The translations under genes were made by a program, and so were the position numbers. Source: Bacillota bacterium (GTDB lineage Bacteria; Bacillota_A; Clostridia; Acetivibrionales; DUMB01). Taken from it: DNA of 11,561 bases. The notes beneath the pieces are model-generated. The model made no database searches. It had not been told where the DNA came from and was given only the letters and a program-made list of their open reading frames with translations. Position 1 is the stretch's first letter; every line of letters starts with the position of its first letter. Location: assembly GCA_023621975.1 (NCBI GenBank), contig JAMOAC010000044.1, positions 1-11,561 of the forward strand, in the 5' to 3' direction. Positions 6,580 through 11,561 of the stretch are shown in pieces.

Positions 6580-6608
6580 TTTACATTGTTAATAAATAAA
6601 AATATAAT
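6580..6608 (+). promoter_or_regulatory. Sigma-A-type promoter for the hydrolase gene
   Basis: TTTACA (6580-6585), 17-bp spacer, TATAAT (6603-6608) on the plus strand. The -10 and the spacing are ideal and the -35 is 5 of 6. It predicts a start near 6615 and a leader of roughly 130 nt before the ATG at 6745. Confidence 0.6.
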
Positions 6609-6744
6609 AATATATAAAAATGTAAGAAATATATAAGATTTACAGTAGTTAAGTATCACAAAGAAACTTGCAAGGTCTTTAATAATCCGCACACATTAGC
6701 TGGCCCAGAATACCCCGTATCTACCAAAAACGGAGGTTTGTCAA

Positions 6745-7707
6745 ATGAGAATCGGCGGTATAACTTACGTTTCACGTAAAACCCACAGGCTCAGGACTTT
6801 TTTTATTGTTATTATCATCTTGATTGTGGTTGCATTCCTCATAGTATCGGCACTTTCAGCTTATATCGCGTGGAATGTATTACATCCTGAAAAAAAAGAC
6901 ATAAAGCCCTTTTCTTCAAACATCGCTCCTGAATATACTAATATAAGCATACCTGTAGAAGGTAAAGACATAACATTAAGCGGATGGTTTTTCAAGAAAC
7001 TGGACAGTGACAGGACAGTAATATTAGCGCATGATTATGGAAATAACCGGCTTCAATTTGAAGAGGACACTATAAATATTGTCAAAAAGCTTTTAAATAA
7101 GGGTTTTAACGTACTTGCTTTTGACTTCAGGAATTCAGGTAAGTCAGGTGGCTCATTGACTTCCATGGGCGCTCTTGAAAAGGATGATCTTACTGCTGTA
7201 ATAAATTATACAACAAGAACCCATAATTCCAGGCATATTGTACTTATGGGTTTTGGTATGGGAGCAACTGCGAGTATCCTTGCCGGTGCAAAAGCAGAGA
7301 ATGTAGATGCGTTAATACTTGACACCCCGTATGTGGATATCGATGATTATGTTAATTATAGGGCGCAAAAATGGAATTTACCTTCAGAAATTTCAGAAAT
7401 TTTTAGATATACCATACCTCAGGCAGTAAAAATACTTGGAAAAATTAATTCAGATGATGTAAACCCAATAAGGGCATTGAGTGACCTGGCTCCCCGCCCT
7501 GTTCTTTTTATTCACGGGGAAAACGATGCTTCAATTCCCGCAAGCAACAGCAGGGAGCTCTATGCGATTTATTTAAAGGAAAACAGCGATAAAACCGAAC
7601 TGTGGGAAGTTGAAGGAGCAGGTCATCTTGAAAGCTATACCAAAAATCCGGAAGTTTACATGTCGCACGTATTAAATTTCCTGGATAAGGTTTATTCCCA
7701 GGATTAA
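6745..7707 (+). CDS. Membrane-anchored alpha/beta-hydrolase-fold protein lacking the nucleophile serine
   Basis: 320 aa. A basic N-terminus and one strong membrane helix (about 18-42) suggest a signal anchor with the catalytic domain outside the membrane. The domain follows the COG1073/YqkD-like alpha/beta hydrolase pattern: HDYGN oxyanion region (96-100), FDFRNSGKSGG (126-136), the nucleophile elbow region VLMGFGMGATAS (166-177), acid loop HGENDASIP (257-265) with Asp261, and GAGH (291-294) with His294. The elbow reads GFGMG where GxSxG is expected: position 171 is Gly (codon GGT) instead of Ser. Asp and His remain, so the protein may have lost esterase or peptidase activity, or may use another residue. 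GGAGG lies eight bases before the ATG. It is transcribed alone, divergent from the pilus operon and convergent with the flagellar cluster. Its substrate is unknown. Confidence 0.82.
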   Translation: MRIGGITYVSRKTHRLRTFFIVIIILIVVAFLIVSALSAYIAWNVLHPEKKDIKPFSSNIAPEYTNISIPVEGKDITLSGWFFKKLDSDRTVILAHDYGNNRLQFEEDTINIVKKLLNKGFNVLAFDFRNSGKSGGSLTSMGALEKDDLTAVINYTTRTHNSRHIVLMGFGMGATASILAGAKAENVDALILDTPYVDIDDYVNYRAQKWNLPSEISEIFRYTIPQAVKILGKINSDDVNPIRALSDLAPRPVLFIHGENDASIPASNSRELYAIYLKENSDKTELWEVEGAGHLESYTKNPEVYMSHVLNFLDKVYSQD

Positions 7708-7746
7708 ACTGTTATTCTCATCAAATTAAACTATAATTCTCATCAT
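7703..7746. repeat. 22-bp tandem duplication spanning two convergent stop codons
   Basis: Copy one is 7703-7724 and copy two is 7725-7746, matching at 19 of 22 positions (core ATTCTCATCA). Copy one contains the TAA of the hydrolase gene and copy two contains the TGA of the convergent FlgN-like gene. No hairpin terminator is visible between the genes. Confidence 0.6.
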
Positions 7747-8222
7747 CTCTTCTTATCAATAAAGTATGATGGAGTCATGCCCTGACTTCGCTTGTATGCA
7801 TTATTAGCCGTTTTGCCCTGGTTTATTTTTTTGATTTCGGCAGCGGTTGCGGCCATCAGTTTTCTAACTGCATCGTTATTCTTTTTTTCTATCTCACTTA
7901 TTTCCATAATTATTTCCGTTATCTGCCTTACAATATCCTGAAGCTCCTTTGCTCCGGCTATTTTCATTTCTTTTACTTCATCCAGCTTATCGACCTTCAA
8001 CGTCTTTTTCAGCTGCATGAAGCAAAACCTGAATTCATCGTCCAGTTTGTCTATCCGGTTAATTCTCTCCTGCTTGTTCTGAATCAGCCTCTCCAGATTG
8101 CTTATATTTTCCTCGGCTATTGCGGCAGTCTGACTCCTGGTAAGTACAAGCATTTCCTTAAGTAATGCATATTTTTTTTCCGACAATTCAGTCATCTTTT
8201 TTATGTATTCTTCCGGCCGCAT
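7743..8222 (-). CDS. flgN: FlgN-like flagellar export chaperone
   Basis: 159 aa, soluble and almost entirely helical, with long amphipathic coiled-coil stretches (about 5-65 and 75-135). The segment EKKYALLKEMLVLTRSQTAA (15-34), then a run rich in Asn, Glu and Gln and ending IDKLD, is characteristic of the FlgN family. So is the tail ending in SYFIDKK. FlgN-type proteins are cytosolic chaperones that hold the hook-filament junction proteins FlgK and FlgL for export. Here the gene follows fliS, where FliT-like chaperones also occur, so the partner could instead be FliD. The ATG at 8222 has AAAGGAG about five bases upstream. A repeat-filled spacer of about 100 nt separates it from fliS. The family call is fairly secure; the exact client is not. 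Confidence 0.75.
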   Translation of the reverse strand: MRPEEYIKKMTELSEKKYALLKEMLVLTRSQTAAIAEENISNLERLIQNKQERINRIDKLDDEFRFCFMQLKKTLKVDKLDEVKEMKIAGAKELQDIVRQITEIIMEISEIEKKNNDAVRKLMAATAAEIKKINQGKTANNAYKRSQGMTPSYFIDKKR

Positions 8223-8246
8223 GTAATCTCCTTTCCTTCTGCCTGC

Positions 8247-8334
8247 TACCTTTCCTTTTTCTTTTTACCCTATCCTGTTCCTACTTTATTTACCCTATTC
8301 TATTTACCTAATTCTATCTTATCTATTTTACCGC
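8247..8334 (-). repeat. Degenerate tandem repeat in the fliS-flgN spacer
   Basis: Imperfect units on the plus strand built around TTTACCCTATTCTA, beginning near 8247, 8265, 8289, 8303 and 8326. The array includes the TAG stop of fliS (8325-8323). The units are less regular than the array upstream of the pilin gene. Confidence 0.5.
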
Positions 8335-8724
8335 AGTCTGCTTTTTATTTGGATGCTTAGCCAACTTCATTGCTTTTGTCCATGTATCCCGTAAATCTTT
8401 TGCGAAAGCAAGCAACTCGTCAAGTATATTATTATCCTTTCTTATGTTTGCTTCAATAAGGCGCCTGTACATATAATCGTACACTCTCATGAAGTCTTTG
8501 GATATCTCATACTTCATGTCAAGTGTGGACTGAAAGTGAACTACTATATCCTGAGCCCTTTTTAACGCTTCATTTGCCTTTTCATAATTTCTGTCCTTAA
8601 TAGCTGACTGAGCCTGCATAATAAATTTTACAAGCCCGTTATACAACATCAGCACTAATTCTTCTGGAGTTGAAGTATATATGGTATTTTCCTTGTACTG
8701 ATTATAGCCGTTATAAATTGCCAC
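8323..8724 (-). CDS. fliS: Flagellin export chaperone FliS
   Basis: 133 aa from a GTG start. The N-terminus carries the FliS hallmark: YNGYNQYKENTIYTSTPEEL, followed by VLMLYNGLVKFI. A four-helix bundle follows, including the YEKANEALKRAQDIVVHFQS and FMRVYDYMYRRLIEANI helices. FliS binds the C-terminal helix of flagellin in the cytoplasm, prevents premature polymerisation and delivers it to the flagellar export gate. The length is normal for the family. The start is chosen as GTG at 8724 because GGAGGG lies six bases upstream and the product then begins like other FliS proteins. The ATG at 8730 is too close to that site, and the frame extension to 8751 has no binding site. It lies 94 nt after fliD, in the usual fliD-fliS order. 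Confidence 0.93.
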   Translation of the reverse strand: MAIYNGYNQYKENTIYTSTPEELVLMLYNGLVKFIMQAQSAIKDRNYEKANEALKRAQDIVVHFQSTLDMKYEISKDFMRVYDYMYRRLIEANIRKDNNILDELLAFAKDLRDTWTKAMKLAKHPNKKQTAVK

Positions 8725-8730
8725 AAGCAT

Positions 8731-8736
8731 CCCTCC
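8731..8736 (-). promoter_or_regulatory. Ribosome binding site that fixes the GTG start of fliS
   Basis: GGAGGG on the minus strand lies six bases before the GTG at 8724-8722. Confidence 0.65.
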
Positions 8737-8818
8737 ATGCTCCAATAGCATTTCTCTCTATACTACATCTCACCATATGTCTTTTTCAACTATTGCCTGT
8801 CGTTGAAATATTCCTTGC

Positions 8819-11131
8819 TTATCTGCCCATGCCTAGCTGCATCATCAGCCAATTGCTCTGTGAACTCATTTGAGTCAGAGCTCTTTCCATTGCAACAAAT
8901 TTTGCATAGTATCTGTTTTCCTTTTCGATCAGAAGCTGAGTCAGCCTTTTAATCTCTTCATCATATCCGGCAATTTCCTTATAAAGGGCGTTTGTAAAAT
9001 CTGAAGTGTCTCCGGCTATGCCTGCTTTTTCCAGCAAAATACCCTTTCTGCCGTTGGCATCCCTGGTTGTCCTTACATAATCCTTAAGTATGTCCTCCAG
9101 TCGGTTAATAATGCCGCATTCATTATACCTTGTCCTCCTGGCATTGCTGTCAAGTTCCGTCGAGTAGCTGATTGATGAGCTTTTTGCAAAAATATTCATG
9201 ACCAGATCAGGAGTATTCCTTATAGCTTCCCTGAGCTTGTTCTCGTCAATAATAAGTTTGCCCTTTTCATGATAACTGCCGGTGGATATTCCGATGGAAT
9301 AGAGTCCTCCGCTCACACCGTCAATTGGATCATAAAGGGCCCTTCTCATTGTTGATAACAGTGATTCCAGAATAGGATCATTCCTTAACAACCCGGTCTT
9401 TGCCTTTTCCTCCCACTTCTTTATCTCGTCTTCGCTCAATGCTTTTCTTTGTTCCTGTGTGAGTGGCGGAAAATCCCTGTCATACTTTTCCGTTAGTTTT
9501 TTATTTATGGTATCCACTATCTCGTTATATTTATTAACAAACTCCTTAATAGCATTAAGAGTTGACTCTACATCCTGTTCAAGGTTAATTGTCACTTCTT
9601 CTCCATTAGCGGACACACCCAGCAGGTTATAAGTTACTCCGTCTATTGTAAAGGTGTTGGTACGCCTGGTCGCAACAATACCGTCCAGTTCAAATACCGC
9701 ATCGGTACCGGGTTCAACCGTCTCCAACCTGATATTTTTAAAGAAATTGCTGCCGTTATCATCCAGAGTAATGGTTCCGGCTCCTGTACTCTTTGCTGTC
9801 AACGTAAATGTGTCGGTAAAGGTACTGTAACTTAAAGTGACGCCGGCATTGCTACTGTTAATCTTTTGAATGACCATTGCAAGAGTGTCGGTCTCGCTGA
9901 TTTCTATGTCGACATTGTTTATTGTCAGTTTCAATTTCCCATTGGCATCAAACTTTATTCCGTCAACGGATGGATCCCAGTCCGGCTCCATACGAATTTT
10001 ACCGCTTATTTTGCTCATGGTATCGGACATGCTTAATTTATTGCTGTCGCCGGATGAAAAGCCCAAATATCCTACAACCTCGGTATTCTTTTGCGAGTTT
10101 TTCAATGTAACGGATTCAATACCCTCTCCGGCCGTGAATGAAAGCTTTCCTTCAGCACCGCTTACCTGTACCTTCCCTTCTCCAAACTGTAAATCAATCA
10201 TATTCTGTAAATCCGCAGCCAGCGCTTCACTGTTCTCATATACCTTGTCTTCAGCCCACCTTATTTCTTTGGTTACTGTTTGTTTTGTCGTCTCTCCGTC
10301 TCCTGCATCAACCGTCTCTTCAACAGTAATCAAAAATCTCTGCCCGCTCTTTATCTCTATCGGGAAAGTCAGTTCTTTTCCTTCGCCTTTTTTATTTACA
10401 CCAAGTACATTCAAAAAGTTGTCACTTACTATCTGTGAAGATATTGTAACAACGTCTGAAGCGTTTGGAGTAACAAACTCAATGGACGAACCTTTTAAGA
10501 CGACGTCAAGCCCGGTAAATACTCCGTTAACCTCAATACCCCCAAATGCCTCTCTTACCTGCTGCCTTAACAAGCCATCGTCAACACCGTTTCCGAGCAA
10601 ATCTGCGATGCTGTTGTAAGTTCCGTTTTTCAGCGTTATTACTTTACTTACTCCGTTATAAGTCAGCATAAAAGAATTATTATAGTCATCAATAATTATA
10701 GTGCCTGTAGCATCTCCGACAAGAGACTTTGTAACCATTGACGTGCTTGTCCCTTTAGCAGCAGATGCAAGCTGTGTAACCTTAATGGTATGGGTGTAAG
10801 CGGTTATTCCTGCTCCTCCGCTAGCCGTTACTATTTGCGGATGAGACGATGTTGCAGTATATTTTTGATATATGGAAGCAGATCTCATGTCCTTCGAGGG
10901 TTTGAGTATATCAAAAAACTCATTTCTGAAACCAATGAGCATATTTGTAATAGCCCTGTAATCATCACGTATCCACTCAGCAAGCTGCTTTTTCTGATAC
11001 AGCCTGTCAAGCGGCAACCTTTCAACTCTCATCAGGCTTTCAACAATAGTATCCGTATCAAGCCCTGAAGCAAGACCGCTTAATCGAATATTAGTATATA
11101 GTGACGATGACGAAGTACCGTATATATACAC
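8819..11131 (-). CDS. fliD: Flagellar filament cap protein FliD (HAP2), enlarged
   Basis: 770 aa from the preferred GTG. The N-terminal FliD domain is clear: RLSGLASGLDTDTIVESLMR (16-35), then LPLDRLYQKKQLAEWIRDDY. The C-terminal FliD domain (about 470-770) shows ELDGIVATRRTNTFTIDGVT, a helix with VNKYNEIVDTINKKLTEK, LLRNDPILESLLSTMRRAL, YSIGIST and GKLIIDENKLREAIRNTPDL. FliD forms the cap at the tip of the flagellum, under which flagellin subunits fold. Many FliD proteins are 450-600 aa; the extra length is a middle region with at least three similar beta-rich stretches (about 210-250, 310-365, 420-475), surface-exposed head modules. Start: GTG at 11131 has AGAAGG seven bases upstream and lies four bases after the flaG stop. 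An ATG at 11149 would overlap flaG and has no binding site. The gene is co-transcribed with flaG. Confidence 0.93.
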   Translation of the reverse strand: MYIYGTSSSSLYTNIRLSGLASGLDTDTIVESLMRVERLPLDRLYQKKQLAEWIRDDYRAITNMLIGFRNEFFDILKPSKDMRSASIYQKYTATSSHPQIVTASGGAGITAYTHTIKVTQLASAAKGTSTSMVTKSLVGDATGTIIIDDYNNSFMLTYNGVSKVITLKNGTYNSIADLLGNGVDDGLLRQQVREAFGGIEVNGVFTGLDVVLKGSSIEFVTPNASDVVTISSQIVSDNFLNVLGVNKKGEGKELTFPIEIKSGQRFLITVEETVDAGDGETTKQTVTKEIRWAEDKVYENSEALAADLQNMIDLQFGEGKVQVSGAEGKLSFTAGEGIESVTLKNSQKNTEVVGYLGFSSGDSNKLSMSDTMSKISGKIRMEPDWDPSVDGIKFDANGKLKLTINNVDIEISETDTLAMVIQKINSSNAGVTLSYSTFTDTFTLTAKSTGAGTITLDDNGSNFFKNIRLETVEPGTDAVFELDGIVATRRTNTFTIDGVTYNLLGVSANGEEVTINLEQDVESTLNAIKEFVNKYNEIVDTINKKLTEKYDRDFPPLTQEQRKALSEDEIKKWEEKAKTGLLRNDPILESLLSTMRRALYDPIDGVSGGLYSIGISTGSYHEKGKLIIDENKLREAIRNTPDLVMNIFAKSSSISYSTELDSNARRTRYNECGIINRLEDILKDYVRTTRDANGRKGILLEKAGIAGDTSDFTNALYKEIAGYDEEIKRLTQLLIEKENRYYAKFVAMERALTQMSSQSNWLMMQLGMGR

Positions 11132-11135
11132 CTCT

Positions 11136-11510
11136 TCACCTTCTTTCATCAACTAAAATGCCAGCCATTTCCCATATTTTTGCAACCATATCCAGTATTT
11201 TCTCTGGCGGTATTTCTCGTATTACCTCATTTGTTTCTGAGTCTATAACCTTAACCATTATTTGCTTTGTCTTTTCGTGTATTGAGAACTCAAATCTTCT
11301 GTATACACCTTCAAATGCCTTGTTAGCCTTTTCTATAGCTTCAATAACCGTTTTTTCCGACAAGGGCAACTCTCTTCTTTCAGAATCAGGATACTGTGCA
11401 GTCCTTTTAAAATTAAGCTGTGGTCCTACATTATTTTCAGCAGAAATCCTTTCGCCAGCCTGCATTCTGTCATACCCTATGTTTGGAGCATCCGTGCTAC
11501 CAATTCTCAT
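11136..11510 (-). CDS. flaG: FlaG family flagellar protein
   Basis: 124 aa. The first half (1-60) is polar and probably disordered. The second half is the conserved FlaG domain: FEFSIHEKTKQIMVKVIDSE (73-92), then TNEVIREIPPEKILDMVAKI and WEMAGILVD. FlaG proteins are short and commonly encoded just before fliD; in several bacteria their loss changes filament length. The biochemical role is not established. The ATG at 11510 follows GGAGGAG by about seven bases. Its stop lies four bases before the GTG of fliD, and the fliD binding site is inside its last codons, so the two are translationally linked. The promoter must lie past the right edge. Confidence 0.92.
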   Translation of the reverse strand: MRIGSTDAPNIGYDRMQAGERISAENNVGPQLNFKRTAQYPDSERRELPLSEKTVIEAIEKANKAFEGVYRRFEFSIHEKTKQIMVKVIDSETNEVIREIPPEKILDMVAKIWEMAGILVDERR

Positions 11511-11561
11511 ATAAATCTCCTCCGTACTTAGATTTGTAAAAACATCCGTGTTTTTTATATT

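Larger units (their letters stand above)
6289..6744. other. Divergent intergenic region between the pilus operon and the hydrolase gene
   Basis: 456 nt, very AT-rich except for an island near 6493-6556. It carries a convincing plus-strand promoter, a weaker minus-strand promoter, two inverted repeats and a small tandem repeat, each listed separately. A 71-codon minus-strand open frame at 6477-6692 looks non-coding. No tRNA or known riboswitch pattern was recognised. Confidence 0.7.

Noticed and set aside
6477..6692. Minus-strand 71-codon open frame
   Set aside because: No ribosome binding site, low-complexity hydrophobic and Phe/Ile-rich translation, and it overlaps the plus-strand promoter and the tandem quasi-palindrome. 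Best explained as chance in AT-rich DNA.
6481..6744. Cyclic-di-GMP riboswitch (class I or II) upstream of the hydrolase or pilus genes
   Set aside because: I compared both strands with the conserved cores I remember; the tetraloop-receptor elements are missing, and the short matches (such as ACCGACC on the minus strand) are out of place.
7708..7742. Bidirectional terminator between the convergent genes
   Set aside because: No stem of useful length with a T-run; only the 22-bp direct duplication is seen.
8725..8751. Longer fliS starting at 8751 or 8730
   Set aside because: The extra residues are not FliS-like and overlap the GGAGGG that serves the GTG at 8724.
9870..10619. Plus-strand 249-codon open frame antisense to fliD
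   Set aside because: It mirrors the codon pattern of fliD, the translation is Ser/Pro-rich without domains, and it has no suitable start context.
11538..11555. Hairpin AAAAACA-TCCG-TGTTTTT near the right edge
   Set aside because: The stem is almost all A-T and no plus-strand gene precedes it; it may be part of the flaG leader, but the window ends before this can be judged.

Overview
The window looks like a chromosomal segment of a low-GC Gram-positive bacterium of the class Clostridia. The base composition is AT-rich, ribosome binding sites are strong (GGAGG-type), TTG and GTG starts are common, and no secretin or other outer-membrane component is visible. An Acetivibrio/Ruminiclostridium-like host is my guess from overall gene style, not something the sequence proves.

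Left part (1-6288, all minus strand): a Tad/Flp-type pilus operon read from right to left. It opens with a two-domain protein, a Hanks-type Ser/Thr kinase joined to a degenerate CpaE/MinD-like ATPase domain. Then come the CpaF/TadA secretion ATPase, the TadB and TadC inner-membrane platform proteins, a small hydrophobic prepilin-like protein, a membrane-anchored pseudopilin-like protein, and the start of a TadE-like protein that runs off the left edge. The head of the operon is tightly packed (26-nt and 7-nt overlaps, a 21-nt gap). The pilin genes are set apart by AT-rich spacers made of degenerate short tandem repeats.

Middle (6289-7707): a 456-nt divergent intergenic region holds a good plus-strand sigma-A-type promoter, a weaker minus-strand promoter for the pilus operon, two inverted repeats and an unexplained GC-richer tandem repeat. 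A single plus-strand gene follows. It encodes a membrane-anchored alpha/beta-hydrolase-fold protein whose nucleophile serine position is glycine.

Right part (7743-11510, minus strand): a flagellar filament-cap cluster read right to left as flaG, fliD, fliS and a FlgN-like chaperone gene. Together these provide the filament cap and its length control, the flagellin chaperone and a second export chaperone. Promoter elements for this cluster lie beyond the right edge.

The most unusual signals are four things. (1) The kinase-CpaE fusion heads the pilus operon. (2) Several spacers are filled with spacer-specific degenerate tandem repeats that run over the stop codons of neighbouring genes. (3) The pilin gene has two plausible starts, and the segment before its inner start resembles the untranslated leader of the hydrolase gene. 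(4) The hydrolase lacks its expected catalytic serine.
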